64,000 bases of DNA from DASSBR01 sp035708085 (GTDB lineage Bacteria; Pseudomonadota; Gammaproteobacteria; Natronospirales; DASSBR01), in the NCBI GenBank assembly GCA_035708085.1, contig DASSTE010000047.1, forward strand, positions 62,001 to 126,000, read 5' to 3'. The position numbers were made by a program, and so were the translations under genes. How positions within the stretch are numbered: position 1 is the stretch's first letter; every line of letters starts with the position of its first letter. Below the pieces are notes generated by a model that ran no database searches, was not told where the DNA came from, and saw only the letters and a list, made by a program, of their open reading frames with translations. This document shows, piece by piece, positions 42,586-52,472 of the stretch.

Positions 42586-43419
42586 ATGCTGAACCAACAA
42601 GAAAAAGCGAACCGATTCAAGGCGCTGCACGAGCGCGGAACTTTCATCATTCCCAATCCGTGGGATATCGGTTCGGCGCGGCTGCTCGCTTCGCTCGGCT
42701 TCGAAGCCCTCGCAACGACCAGTTCCGGTCACGCCTATTCGTTGGGCCGGCTCGATGGCGACGTGGGGCTGGAACGGGCACTCGAACATTGCCGCGCACT
42801 GGCCGGCGCGACGCAACTGCCCGTCAGCGCCGATTTCGAAAACGCCTTTGCGGCAGAACCCCGACTTGCGGCCGCCAATATCCTGCGGGCGGCCGCAACC
42901 GGCATCGTCGGTTGTTCCATCGAAGACTACAGCGGCGACGACGACAAACCGATCTATGACTTTGAACTGGCCGTGGAACGGGTGGCCGCGGCCGTAGAAG
43001 CGGTGCGTACGCTGGATATCCCGTTTACATTGACCGCCCGGGCCGAAAATCTGCTGCACGGCGTGAACGACCTTGACGATACGATCCGCCGCCTGCAGGC
43101 TTTTGAAGCGGCCGGTGCGGACGTGCTGTACGCGCCCGGGCTCAAAACGCTGGATGAAGTCCGCACGGTTATCGGCGCCGTCGGCAAGCCGGTCAATGTG
43201 CTGGGGCCGATGGTGAAAGGGACGGTGGCGGACATGGCGGTGGCCGGCGTCAGACGCATCAGTACGGGCGGCGCGCTGGCGAATGTCGCGATCGGCGCTC
43301 TGCTACGCGCCGGCGATGCCCTGCGCGAGCGGGGCGATTTCGGTTGGACGGCCGATGCGGCGCCTCGCAGCGCGATCAGCGAAGTATTCGCGACTTTCGG
43401 GAATTCAAACCAGCAGTAA
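42586..43419 (+). CDS. Isocitrate lyase/PEP mutase family enzyme
   Basis: 277 residues, TIM-barrel of the PEP mutase/isocitrate lyase superfamily. NPWDIGSARLLASLGFEALATTSSG, DFENAF (metal-binding loop) and IEDYSGDD are visible, and the C-terminal part RISTGGALANVAIGALLRAGDAL is typical. Members cleave or decarboxylate 2-oxo or 2-methyl acids (2-methylisocitrate, oxaloacetate, carboxyphosphonoenolpyruvate), but the lyase Cys motif KKCGH of true isocitrate lyases is absent, so the substrate is open. It starts 20 nt after the tRNA-Leu with no clear SD and may share its promoter. Confidence 0.88.
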   Translation: MLNQQEKANRFKALHERGTFIIPNPWDIGSARLLASLGFEALATTSSGHAYSLGRLDGDVGLERALEHCRALAGATQLPVSADFENAFAAEPRLAAANILRAAATGIVGCSIEDYSGDDDKPIYDFELAVERVAAAVEAVRTLDIPFTLTARAENLLHGVNDLDDTIRRLQAFEAAGADVLYAPGLKTLDEVRTVIGAVGKPVNVLGPMVKGTVADMAVAGVRRISTGGALANVAIGALLRAGDALRERGDFGWTADAAPRSAISEVFATFGNSNQQ

Positions 43420-43455
43420 AACTTTCCATTTCGGGCTTGCGTCGCTCCTGTCGGA

Positions 43456-43475
43456 TACTGTACAAATATACAGTA
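43456..43475 (+). promoter_or_regulatory. LexA-binding SOS box
   Basis: TACTGTACAAATATACAGTA is a 20-bp near-perfect palindrome matching the E. coli-type LexA box (CTGT-N8-ACAG). It lies 16 nt before the lexA ATG. A TTGCGT (43437-43442) and a TACAAA inside the box fit a promoter that LexA would block, so the whole lexA-imuA-imuB-dnaE2 operon should be SOS-induced and autoregulated. Confidence 0.93.
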
Positions 43476-43491
43476 TCTCCAGGAGCCCACC

Positions 43492-44115
43492 ATGCCCGCC
43501 CTTACTCCCCGACAATCCGAAGTACTCGCCTTCATCCGCCAGATGCTGGACGAGCGTGGCCTGCCACCGACCCGCGCCGAAATTGCCACCCGACTGGGCT
43601 TTCGTTCGGCCAATGCCGCCGAGGCTCATTTGCGCGCGCTGGCGCGCAAGGGCGTCATCGACATGCTGCCGGGCACGTCGCGCGGTATTCGTCTGCGCGA
43701 TGCACCGCCGGCGCGGAGCGAGCAGGTTCGCCTGCCGCTGGTAGGTCGGGTCGCGGCCGGTGCGCCGATATTGGCCATCGAGCATATCGAAGACGAGTAC
43801 CAGGTCGACCCGCGCCTGTTCCGGCCGCAGGCTGACTACCTGCTGCGGGTGCGCGGCGAGAGCATGATCGATGCCGGCATTCTCGACGGCGACCTGCTGG
43901 CCGTGCATCGCGCTACCGAAGCCGCCAACGGCGCCATCATCGTGGCGCGCCTCGACGACGAGGTTACCGTAAAGCGCTTCCGGCGCCACGGCCGGCACGT
44001 GGAACTTCTGCCCGCCAATCCTGCTTTCGAGCCGATCAAAGTCGATCTGAAACGCCAGGCACTGACAATCGAAGGCTTGGGCGTGGGTGTGATTCGCGGC
44101 CATGAGTTCGCTTGA
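43492..44115 (+). CDS. lexA: SOS repressor LexA (mutasome-linked)
   Basis: 207 residues. An N-terminal winged HTH (LTPRQSEVLAFIRQM, PTRAEIATRLGFRSANAAEAHL) is followed by the C-terminal S24 autoprotease domain. The cleavage site A89-G90 lies in RVAAGAP, nucleophile S124 in RGESMID, and general base K161 in VKRF. RecA filaments trigger self-cleavage. The gene carries its own LexA box, and its stop overlaps the imuA start by 14 nt. Confidence 0.97.
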   Translation: MPALTPRQSEVLAFIRQMLDERGLPPTRAEIATRLGFRSANAAEAHLRALARKGVIDMLPGTSRGIRLRDAPPARSEQVRLPLVGRVAAGAPILAIEHIEDEYQVDPRLFRPQADYLLRVRGESMIDAGILDGDLLAVHRATEAANGAIIVARLDDEVTVKRFRRHGRHVELLPANPAFEPIKVDLKRQALTIEGLGVGVIRGHEFA

Positions 44116-44710
44116 GACCCTGCTCGCGCGCCCGGATATCCGTTACGGCAGCACCGCGGATCGAGGCGAAAAACAGTCCACCGGTTTCGCCGCTCTGGAT
44201 GCCTGCCTAGGCGGCGGCTGGCCTTCCCGTGGCTTGATCGAAGTGCTGCACGAAGAGCACGGCGGCGGCGAACTGTCCCTGTTCGCGCCGCTCTGTCGCG
44301 CGTTGGCGGCAGCCGAACGACAGATCGTCTGCGTGGATCCGCCTTTTTTGCCGTACGCACCGGCGCTGACACGCTGGAGCCCGCCCGATCAACTGATGCT
44401 GGTTGAAGCTCAAACCGACGCGGATAGCCTCTGGGCGACCGAAACCTGCCTGCGCGCCGGCTGCGGTGCCGTATTGTGCTGGCTGATCCGGCTGACGAAC
44501 CGGGCGCTGCGGCGGCTGCAACTGGCAGCGGAAGAAGGTAACGCACTCGCCCTGTTGTTCCGCCCGATGCGGGCATCCGCGCAGCCGTCACCGGCGGTGC
44601 TGCGGCTGGCCGTTCAGCCGCGACCGGACGCCGGCGTAACGGTAAATCTGCTGAAGTGCCGCGGCCGGCCGCCGCGCAGCGTGCATCTGTCGGATCCGGT
44701 CTTCGCCTGA
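44102..44710 (+). CDS. imuA: Translesion synthesis accessory protein ImuA
   Basis: 202 residues, RecA/SulA-like fold. Family blocks: STGFAALDACLGGGWPSRGLIEVL near the N-terminus (split as STGFAALDACLGGG and GLIEVLHEEHGGGELSLFAP) and WATETCLRAGCGAVLCWL. ImuA works with ImuB and DnaE2 in damage-induced mutagenesis. The Walker A Lys of RecA is missing, as in the family. It overlaps lexA by 14 nt. Confidence 0.93.
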   Translation: MSSLETLLARPDIRYGSTADRGEKQSTGFAALDACLGGGWPSRGLIEVLHEEHGGGELSLFAPLCRALAAAERQIVCVDPPFLPYAPALTRWSPPDQLMLVEAQTDADSLWATETCLRAGCGAVLCWLIRLTNRALRRLQLAAEEGNALALLFRPMRASAQPSPAVLRLAVQPRPDAGVTVNLLKCRGRPPRSVHLSDPVFA

Positions 44711-44732
44711 GCGACTGATCCTTGCTATCGCC

Positions 44733-46247
44733 ATGCCCCAGTCCCTGCCGCTTCCGTTTCCTGTTCCGCCGTCTCCGCCGGTCGTGCGCCCGGCGCCGCC
44801 GGCGCGCCCCCGTTCTCGCGGCAAATCTGTTCCCGCCGCGCTCTGGGCTGCCGTTCACCTGCCCGCGCTGCCGCTTGAAGCGTTGGGAGAATATGCCGAT
44901 ACCGCCTGCCCCGTCGCCGTTATTGAAAACGACAACCCGCGCGCGCCGCTGATTGCCCTGAGCGCCGGCGCGCACGCTGCCGGACTTCGCCCGGAGATGA
45001 CTGCCGGCGTGGCCGCCGCGCGTGTTGCCGGGCTGGATTTACGGGTGCGTGATCCGGCCCGGGAAGCGGCGCTGCTCGACCGGCTGGTGCGCTGGAGCCA
45101 GGATTTTACTTCCGTCGTCAGCACCGAGCCGCCGGCGACACTGCTGCTCGAAATCGGCGGCAGCCTCAAGCTGTTCGGCGGCATTGAAGCATTGCAGGGA
45201 AGGCTGCGGACGCAACTCAAAGCACGGGGTCACGTGGCCATGGTGGCGCTTGCGCCCACGCCGCGGGCGGCGCTGTGGCTGGCGCGCGCCGGCGCGGAAA
45301 CACCGATCATCGACAGGCAGGATCTTGCCGCCCAACTGGGCGCCCTGCCGCTGGCCGCGCTGGAATTGCCGGAACGCGCGGTGCGGGATTTCGAGCGGCT
45401 GGGTGTGCGGACGCTGCGCGAAGCTTTTCGACTGCCGCGCGATGGGCTCGCCCGGCGATTTGATGGCGCGCTACTGCGTGACTGGGATCGCGCCCTGGGA
45501 CATCTGCCGGAAGCGCGGCGGCACTGGCGCGCGGATCACGAGTTTACGGCCGCCCGTGAACTGCCGATTGCGCTGCGCGAAACCGGCCGCCTCGACATTT
45601 TCATCGACGATCTGCTGACTGAACTGGTGGCGGCGCTGCGCCATCACGATGCCGGCATCGACAACCTGGCGCTCATGTTTGAGCACGTGCGGCTGAAGCC
45701 GACGCAGATCGAGATGCGACTGCTGACCGTCAGCCGCGATCTCCAGCATCTGAAGCGGCTGACGCGCACGCGACTGGAGCGGTTGCGGCTACCGGCCGCC
45801 GTCACCACGATCACCCTGCTCAGCGGGCCTTTCAAGCCGAACACGTCCCGCACGGCATCGCTACTCGAGGCGCAGCCGGCACCGTCGGCGGAACGAACGA
45901 CGCTGGTCGAAACGCTGCGCGCGAGACTGGGCCCAGATGCCGTCTGCAGCCTGGCGGCAGTGGCCGACCCGCGGCCCGAGAAAGCTTCCCGGCGCGCCGA
46001 ACCCGGCACGACAACGTCCATTCAGCAGCAACAGCCGCCGAGGCCCGTCTGGCTGCTCGATACACCGCAACCTTTACGCCGACAGCCGGAGCTGATGCAA
46101 GGCCCTGAACGCATCGAAGCCGGCTGGTGGAGTGAGAACGCGATCGGGCGGGACTATTACATTGCTCGCACACCCGCCGGCACCCGGCTGTGGGTGTATC
46201 GCGAGCATGACTCGCGGCGCTGGTTTCTGCATGGGTATTTTGCATGA
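44733..46247 (+). CDS. imuB: Y-family polymerase-like protein ImuB
   Basis: 504 residues with a DinB/UmuC-like fold: VAVIENDNPRAPLIALSAGAHAAG, LLEIGGSLKLFGGIEAL and the thumb helix-hairpin region. The catalytic Asp/Glu residues of active Y-family polymerases are not present, which is usual for ImuB; it acts as the hub linking DnaE2, ImuA and the sliding clamp. The N-terminus is Pro-rich (about 1-30). It starts 22 nt after imuA and overlaps dnaE2 by 4 nt (ATGA). Confidence 0.94.
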   Translation: MPQSLPLPFPVPPSPPVVRPAPPARPRSRGKSVPAALWAAVHLPALPLEALGEYADTACPVAVIENDNPRAPLIALSAGAHAAGLRPEMTAGVAAARVAGLDLRVRDPAREAALLDRLVRWSQDFTSVVSTEPPATLLLEIGGSLKLFGGIEALQGRLRTQLKARGHVAMVALAPTPRAALWLARAGAETPIIDRQDLAAQLGALPLAALELPERAVRDFERLGVRTLREAFRLPRDGLARRFDGALLRDWDRALGHLPEARRHWRADHEFTAARELPIALRETGRLDIFIDDLLTELVAALRHHDAGIDNLALMFEHVRLKPTQIEMRLLTVSRDLQHLKRLTRTRLERLRLPAAVTTITLLSGPFKPNTSRTASLLEAQPAPSAERTTLVETLRARLGPDAVCSLAAVADPRPEKASRRAEPGTTTSIQQQQPPRPVWLLDTPQPLRRQPELMQGPERIEAGWWSENAIGRDYYIARTPAGTRLWVYREHDSRRWFLHGYFA

Positions 46248-49200
46248 GCATCTTGCCCGACTACGCAGAGCTGCACGCGCTCAGCAATTTCAGTTTTTTG
46301 CGCGGTGCATCGCACCCGGGCGAACTGGTCGATCGCGCCGTGGCGCTCCGCTACACCGCACTGGCGCTGACCGATGAATGTTCCGTTGCCGGACTCGTGC
46401 GCGCGCATCTCGCCGCGAAAGAAAAAGGCCTGCACCTGATCGCAGGCAGTGAGTTTCGACTGGATGACGGCGCCAAACTTGTTTTGCTGGCGGAAAACAA
46501 ACAAGGCTACGGTGCATTGTGCTCGCTGATCACGCGCGCGCGGCGGCGCAGCGAAAAGGGGTCCTATTCGATCAGCAGGAATGATTTCCACAGCACATCG
46601 AATTGTCTTGCACTGTGGCTGCCCGATGTAAGGCGGCCGGAACGCTGGCGCGACACCGCCCGCTGGGTCAAGGACTACTTTGGCGACCATGCCTGGATTG
46701 CGGTCGAACTTTTGCTGTCGGGCGAGGACGCCAGGCAACTCTCCGACCTGCAAAACCTCGGCCGCTCATTACAGTTGCCGCTGGTCGCGAGCGGCGACGT
46801 TCACATGCACGTCCGCAAACGCCGCAGATTGCAGGACACGCTGACGGCAATCCGGCTCAGGCAGCCGATACAGGCAGTGCGTGGCCGGTTGTATCCCAAC
46901 GGCGAGCGGCACTTGCGTCCACGGGCGCGGCTCGCGCAACTTTATCCGCCGGCGCTGCTGGAAGAGGCCTGCGCGATCGCCGCGCGCTGCACCTTCTCAC
47001 TCGATGAACTGCGCTATGAATATCCGGAAGAAATCGTCCCGCCAGGCACCACGCCCACGGCACATTTACGCGCCCTCACCTACGCCGGTGCCGCGGATCG
47101 TTGGCCGGCCGGCACGCCTGAAAAAGCGCGCGACCAAATCGAGCGCGAGCTGGCGCTGATCGCGGAACTTCAATACGAAGCCTATTTCCTGACGGTGCAC
47201 GACATCGTCCACTTCGCGCGCAGTCGCGGCATTCTCTGCCAGGGCCGCGGCTCGGCAGCGAACTCGGCTGTCTGCTATTGCCTCGGGATTACGGAACTCG
47301 ATCCGGCACGCTCCAACCTGCTGTTCGAGCGTTTCATTTCGAAGGAGCGCGCCGAGCCGCCGGACATCGATGTCGATTTCGAGCACCAGCGCCGCGAGGA
47401 AGTGATTCAATACATTTATCAGAAATACGGCCGCGAGCGGGCGGCTCTCGCTGCAACGCTGATCACCTATCACCCGAAAAGCGCGATTCGCGATGTCGGC
47501 AAGGCGCTGGGTCTCGACGCGCTGCAGGTCGACAAGCTGTCGAAGGCGCTGCAGTGGTGGGACGGCGGCATCGATCCGGAGCGACTTCGCGAAGCCGGGC
47601 TCGATCCCGGCAGCGCCACGGCGAAATGGCTGCTCGCACTGGTTGGCGAACTGATTGGCTTTCCGCGCCACCTGTCGCAGCATGTCGGGGGCTTTGTCAT
47701 CAGTCGTGGCTCACTGGCCGAACTGGTACCGGTCGAGAACGCGGCGATGCCCGAGCGGACCGTCATTCAATGGGACAAGGATGACCTCGATGCGGTCGGG
47801 TTGCTCAAGGTCGACGTGCTCGCGCTCGGCATGCTGACGGCGCTGAAAAAAGCCCTTGACGGGGTGAATGCGATTCGCGACAGCAGCCTGACGCTGGCAA
47901 CGATTCCGGCGGAAGACCCGGCGGTTTACGCGATGCTGCAGGACGCGGATACCATCGGCCTGTTCCAGGTCGAATCGCGCGCGCAAATGGCGATGCTGCC
48001 GCGCCTCAAACCGAAGACGTTCTACGATCTCGTGATCCAGGTCGCGATCGTGCGGCCCGGCCCGATTCAGGGCGACATGGTGCATCCTTATCTCGCCCGG
48101 CGCCGTGACCCCGGTCTGATCAGCTATCCGGGCAAAGCCATCGAAAAAATTCTGGAACGCACGCTGGGCGTGCCGATCTTTCAGGAACAGGTCATGCAGA
48201 TCGCCATCGATGCGGCCGGTTTCACGCCGGGCGAGGCGGATCAACTGCGCCGCGCGATGGGCGCCTGGAAACGCACCGGCTCGCTCAGCCCGTTTCAGCA
48301 GAAGTTGATGAAAGGCCTGCGCCGCAACGGCTATCCGGAAGATTTTGCGCGCCAGCTTTACCACCAGATCGAAGGCTTCGGCGAGTACGGCTTTCCCGAA
48401 TCGCACTCCGCCAGCTTCGCGTTGCTCGCCTACGCCTCCGCCTGGCTTAAATATTACGAGCCCGCGGCATTTACTTGCGCTTTGCTCAATTCCCAGCCGA
48501 TGGGCTTTTACGCTCCGGCGCAACTGGTTGGCGATGCGCGTCGGCACGGCGTTGAAGTACGGCCGGTCGATGTGGCGATCAGCAACTGGGAGTGCACGCT
48601 GGAACCGATTGACGACAGCATAGCACCGGCAGTGCGGCTGGGCTTGTCGATGGTCAGGAGATTGTCGGAAAAAGCTGCGCGCTCGCTGGTGGCGGCGCGT
48701 AATGAAAAGCCCTTTGCATCGATCGCCGATCTGGCCCATCGCGCCGCTCTCGACCGCCGCGCACTGCAGGCATTAGGCGATGCGGATGCGCTCAAGTCCC
48801 TGGCCGGCCACCGCCATCGCAGCGCCTGGCAGACCTTGGGCGTCGAGCCGCCGCTGGCATTGGGCGATACGCCGGTTGCCGAAGCGGAACCGTTGCTCGA
48901 AGCGCCTAGCGAAGGCCGCGACATCGCCGCCGATTACGCCAGCGTCGGCCTCACGCTGGGAAGCCACCCGCTCGCGCTGCTACGCCGGCACCTCGATCGG
49001 CAACACATCAAAACCGCCGCCGACATCAGCCGTCAGCCGCATGGCCGGCTGGTGCACGCAGCAGGCCTGGTCACGCACCGACAGCGCCCCGGCAGCGCCC
49101 AAGTCACATTCATTACGCTGGAGGACGAGACTGGCTATGTCAATGCCATCGTCCGGCCTGGCATCGCGGAACGACATCGGAGAGCCTTTATCGACGCGCA

Positions 49201-49324
49201 GCTATTGGGTGTAACCGGCATCGTGCAGTGCGAGGGCAAGGTCTTGCACGTGCTGGCTGGTCGGCTCACCGATCATAGTGCGCTACTGGGCGACCTGGTG
49301 CAGCGTTCGCGGGATTTCCGATGA
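46244..49324 (+). CDS. dnaE2: Error-prone C-family DNA polymerase DnaE2 (ImuC)
   Basis: 1026 residues. An N-terminal PHP domain (YAELHALSNFSFLRGASHP) is followed by the polymerase core with catalytic acids D376 and D378 in PPDIDVDF and D524 in KVDVLALGM. Then come the beta-binding region and the OB domain near VTFITLEDETGYVNAIV. It lacks the C-terminal tau-binding region of replicative DnaE1, as expected for DnaE2. It copies damaged templates with ImuA and ImuB, causing SOS mutagenesis. Last gene of the LexA-controlled operon and convergent with a second C-family polymerase gene. Confidence 0.97.
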   Translation: MSILPDYAELHALSNFSFLRGASHPGELVDRAVALRYTALALTDECSVAGLVRAHLAAKEKGLHLIAGSEFRLDDGAKLVLLAENKQGYGALCSLITRARRRSEKGSYSISRNDFHSTSNCLALWLPDVRRPERWRDTARWVKDYFGDHAWIAVELLLSGEDARQLSDLQNLGRSLQLPLVASGDVHMHVRKRRRLQDTLTAIRLRQPIQAVRGRLYPNGERHLRPRARLAQLYPPALLEEACAIAARCTFSLDELRYEYPEEIVPPGTTPTAHLRALTYAGAADRWPAGTPEKARDQIERELALIAELQYEAYFLTVHDIVHFARSRGILCQGRGSAANSAVCYCLGITELDPARSNLLFERFISKERAEPPDIDVDFEHQRREEVIQYIYQKYGRERAALAATLITYHPKSAIRDVGKALGLDALQVDKLSKALQWWDGGIDPERLREAGLDPGSATAKWLLALVGELIGFPRHLSQHVGGFVISRGSLAELVPVENAAMPERTVIQWDKDDLDAVGLLKVDVLALGMLTALKKALDGVNAIRDSSLTLATIPAEDPAVYAMLQDADTIGLFQVESRAQMAMLPRLKPKTFYDLVIQVAIVRPGPIQGDMVHPYLARRRDPGLISYPGKAIEKILERTLGVPIFQEQVMQIAIDAAGFTPGEADQLRRAMGAWKRTGSLSPFQQKLMKGLRRNGYPEDFARQLYHQIEGFGEYGFPESHSASFALLAYASAWLKYYEPAAFTCALLNSQPMGFYAPAQLVGDARRHGVEVRPVDVAISNWECTLEPIDDSIAPAVRLGLSMVRRLSEKAARSLVAARNEKPFASIADLAHRAALDRRALQALGDADALKSLAGHRHRSAWQTLGVEPPLALGDTPVAEAEPLLEAPSEGRDIAADYASVGLTLGSHPLALLRRHLDRQHIKTAADISRQPHGRLVHAAGLVTHRQRPGSAQVTFITLEDETGYVNAIVRPGIAERHRRAFIDAQLLGVTGIVQCEGKVLHVLAGRLTDHSALLGDLVQRSRDFR

Positions 49325-49330
49325 CGCCAA

Positions 49331-49346
49331 TGGCGTTGCCACGCCA
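49331..49346. terminator. Hairpin between the two polymerase genes
   Basis: TGGCGT (49331-49336) and ACGCCA (49341-49346) pair perfectly around TGCC. It fills the 22-nt gap between the stops of dnaE2 (plus) and the convergent polymerase gene (minus). It is short and without a U-tract, so termination is inferred from position. Confidence 0.4.
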
Positions 49347-52300
49347 CTAGCGTTCGTGAAACGGGTGCAGCGACGTGATCAGCAAGTGCCTGCTACCCCA
49401 ATTGTTCTCAAGCGCACCTTCGACAAGGTAGGGTCCCGGGGTCGTAATGTACATCGCCAGTCGTGCATACGCCGGTGGCGGAATGATCGTTTCGATCAGG
49501 CCGGTCTCGTCTTCCAACGTCAGGAATTGCATTGTCCGACCCCCGCCGACAGGGTGAACGCGGCTGGCGGCGACAATGCCGGCAAAGCGCAGCGAGCTGG
49601 AGAGGGAATCCCCGTCTGCTATTTCCAGCGCGGTGAGGCAACCCTGCTCGCGCGCGTCATCTCGCAGCACCCGCATCGGATGCATAGTCAGGTGCATTCC
49701 CAGGTAATTGAGTTCGTTGCGGATGCGTACCAGGAGGCGGTAGCGCCGCTGTGATTCATCATCCGTCGGCGCATTTTTCGCACTCACTACGAGGTGCTCG
49801 AAAGCAGCCGGACCCAACTCGCCCTTCAGACCCTTTACCAGGGCTTCATGCACGAACGGATAAACGTTGGACGACAGCGGCGGCAGGTCATCACACGCGC
49901 CGATCAAAACCAGCGCCTGCATTTCACGCGCGGAAAGATCGGTCCGCTCCAGTAGGTCATTCATGCTACGAAAACGCCCGTTGTCGCGGCGGCTGCGCAG
50001 TATTGCTTCGGCCGATTTCCGTGTCAGGTGTTTGACTTGCGAGAGGCCGACGCGCACCACGCCGCCCTGCGGTTTTGCCGCAAGTTCGGCATCGTTCACC
50101 GTCGGCGGCAGTACGCGCACGCCGTGGCGCTGCAGATCGGCGGCGATGGTTCGTAATGGATATGCTCCGCCGTAGTCGTTCAGCAGTGCGGCGCCCCATG
50201 CTGCCGGATGGTGCGCCTTCATGTAAACGGCGGCGTACGCCATAACCGCGTAGCTCAGCGAGTGGGCCCTGGCAAATGAATAGGCGGCGAATTGCCGGGC
50301 GGTTTGCCAGACGGTCCGGGCAAGCACGGAATCGCGCCCCGCCTGCCGCGCTGCGCCCAGAAAGTGGCGCTCCAGCTTCATGACGGCATCGGCGTTTTCT
50401 CCGGCCGAGATGATCGCTGCACGCAACTCGTCCGCCGCCGCCAGCGACAGCCCACCGACGTCGGCGAGTACACGTATCAGATCCTCGTCGTAAATCAGGA
50501 GACCGTGCGTGTGCCGGAGGCGTGCCGCCAGTTGCGGGTGAACCGGCAGCGTCGGCGTCTCGCCATGCGCACGCCGCACGTATTCCTGCTTGGCCGCGCC
50601 GCCGGCCGCGCCCGGGCGTACGAGCGCCAGTGCGGCGACGCAATCTTCGATGCCGCGAATATCGAGCTGTTTCAGCAGCGCGCGTACCGCGGGTGTTTCG
50701 ACCTGAAAGCAGCCGATGGTATCGGCTTTATCCAGGCGCGCCAGCGTTGGCGCATCGTTCTGCGGCAGATCGAGAATGTCCGCACCTCGCGGCTTGCCCG
50801 CGATCATTGCCGCATCATCCAGTTGCGTCAGAAGTTTGCTGCCAAGGAGATCAAGTTTCACGAGACCCGTGCGCGCAATGGAACGTAAATCGTATTGCGT
50901 TACGACCAGACCGCGCGCGGCGTTTTCCACTGGAACATAGTCGCTGATCGGCGCGTCGCCGACGACCAGCCCGGCCGGGTGCAAGGCAACATGCCTTGGC
51001 TTGCCCACGAGGCGTAAAGCCAGGGACAAGCTGCGCTGCAATGCGGCTGTCGCGCCAGGAAAAATTGCTTCCGCCGACGTGGGCGCCGCTTCAACTGCGG
51101 GTGGAAGTCGGGCGCTCACACCCGCGATCATATTGGGGCTGACACCCAACGCCTTGAGCCCGTCGCGCACCGCGCCGTGCAACTGGAATCGGTGGATAGC
51201 GCCCACCATCGCCGTCCGGCCGCGACCAAAGCGGCGGCCGGCCCAGGCGATCAGCTCGTCGCGGTGGCGCGAACACACCTCGATGTCGATGTCCGGCGGA
51301 TCCGCGCGGCGCGGATGCAGAAACCGCTCAAACAGCAGATTGCTCGCTACGGGATCGATGCTGGAGACGCCACTCAAATGGACCACCAGCGACCCAACTG
51401 CGGAACCGCGTGCAGCAATCGGAATGGTACGCTCGTGCGCCACCGCGGCAATCTCTGCTGCGACCAGAAAATAGCCGGCGTACCTGAGTGAGCCGATCAC
51501 CGCCAACTCGTATGCCAGGCGATCATCGTAGGCCTCATCCTGATACCGGCCCCGCTCACGAAGCCGTCCAAGCGCGGTGCGGCACAATGCCTCAAGGCGA
51601 ACGAAGGGCGCCGCTCCCCCGAAGGCATCGGCACCCGGCAGCGCAAGTGGACCGGACGTCAAATCAAGCCGGCATTCAGCCGCCATCGCTCGCGCGTTAG
51701 CGACGGCCTCCGGAATATCGGCGTAAAGCCGCGCCGCTTCCTCCGCCGGTCGAAGCCGGCGTTCGGCCGATTCGGCGGCGGTTGAACCGGCGATGTCGCT
51801 AACCCGGCGGCCTTGCCGAATCGCCACCTGCAGAACATGCAGAGGATGATCGGCGGGGTCAAGCAGAAGCGCTTCCGGGTCCGCAACAATGCGGGCACCC
51901 AGATGGCGCGCGGTGCGCAAAGCCGTCGCCTCCCGCTCCACCGGCACGTCTGGCCGCACGAGCAGCAGGCCCGTATCCTGCGATTTCAGACCTTCGCACA
52001 GTCGCGCCAGGGTCTGCCCGTCGTCGGTCAGCACGAATAGACCTTCCGCGAGTCCGGCAAGCGCGGCCGCCGGGTCGGTGGCCCTGCGCTGCTCGCTTGT
52101 TCCGAGCCCGCCGCGACGGCGACTGACGATACGGCACAGGTTCCGGTAGCCGGTACGGTTCCTGGCCAGTAGCACCAGGCGCCCGGCTCGATCGCCGGGA
52201 CTTTGTTTCGCCGCATTCGGACGCAACTCGACCCCGCTGATCGGCTTGATGCCGCGAGCGCGACACAGGTCGTGAAAGTGCGGCTGACCGGCGAGACTGT

Positions 52301-52421
52301 CGATATCCGTCAGCGCGAACGCTGGATAGCCAAGCTCAGCCGCACGCTCGACAAGCGCCGCAAGCGTTGCGGTGCCGTAGCCGAGGGAGTAGTCGCTCTT
52401 GACATGCAGCGGGATGATCAT
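49347..52421 (-). CDS. Second, divergent C-family DNA polymerase (DnaE-like)
   Basis: 1024 residues with the full DnaE2-type layout. The PHP domain begins LHVKSDYSLGYG. The polymerase core has ARGSAVGSLVVHLSGVSSIDP, NLLFERFLHPRRADPPDIDIE and GLVKLDLLGSKLL. An OB domain lies near the end (MQFLTLEDETGLIETII). Aligned with the neighbouring DnaE2, the catalytic acids are D379, E381 (normally Asp) and D524. It is not a recent duplicate: identity to the cassette DnaE2 is low outside motifs. The gene is intact and divergent from a udgX gene across 51 nt. It may be a specialised repair polymerase paired with UdgX. Confidence 0.93.
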   Translation of the reverse strand: MIIPLHVKSDYSLGYGTATLAALVERAAELGYPAFALTDIDSLAGQPHFHDLCRARGIKPISGVELRPNAAKQSPGDRAGRLVLLARNRTGYRNLCRIVSRRRGGLGTSEQRRATDPAAALAGLAEGLFVLTDDGQTLARLCEGLKSQDTGLLLVRPDVPVEREATALRTARHLGARIVADPEALLLDPADHPLHVLQVAIRQGRRVSDIAGSTAAESAERRLRPAEEAARLYADIPEAVANARAMAAECRLDLTSGPLALPGADAFGGAAPFVRLEALCRTALGRLRERGRYQDEAYDDRLAYELAVIGSLRYAGYFLVAAEIAAVAHERTIPIAARGSAVGSLVVHLSGVSSIDPVASNLLFERFLHPRRADPPDIDIEVCSRHRDELIAWAGRRFGRGRTAMVGAIHRFQLHGAVRDGLKALGVSPNMIAGVSARLPPAVEAAPTSAEAIFPGATAALQRSLSLALRLVGKPRHVALHPAGLVVGDAPISDYVPVENAARGLVVTQYDLRSIARTGLVKLDLLGSKLLTQLDDAAMIAGKPRGADILDLPQNDAPTLARLDKADTIGCFQVETPAVRALLKQLDIRGIEDCVAALALVRPGAAGGAAKQEYVRRAHGETPTLPVHPQLAARLRHTHGLLIYDEDLIRVLADVGGLSLAAADELRAAIISAGENADAVMKLERHFLGAARQAGRDSVLARTVWQTARQFAAYSFARAHSLSYAVMAYAAVYMKAHHPAAWGAALLNDYGGAYPLRTIAADLQRHGVRVLPPTVNDAELAAKPQGGVVRVGLSQVKHLTRKSAEAILRSRRDNGRFRSMNDLLERTDLSAREMQALVLIGACDDLPPLSSNVYPFVHEALVKGLKGELGPAAFEHLVVSAKNAPTDDESQRRYRLLVRIRNELNYLGMHLTMHPMRVLRDDAREQGCLTALEIADGDSLSSSLRFAGIVAASRVHPVGGGRTMQFLTLEDETGLIETIIPPPAYARLAMYITTPGPYLVEGALENNWGSRHLLITSLHPFHER

Positions 52422-52472
52422 GATCGGCGGCGGCTCGTTTTATACTGTCGTTTCAGCAACGGAAGGCAGACG

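Noticed and set aside
52443..52458. Possible LexA box between the second polymerase and udgX
   Set aside because: Only one half (TACTGT) matches; the expected ACAG half after eight bases is CAAC. Kept only as a half-site comment.
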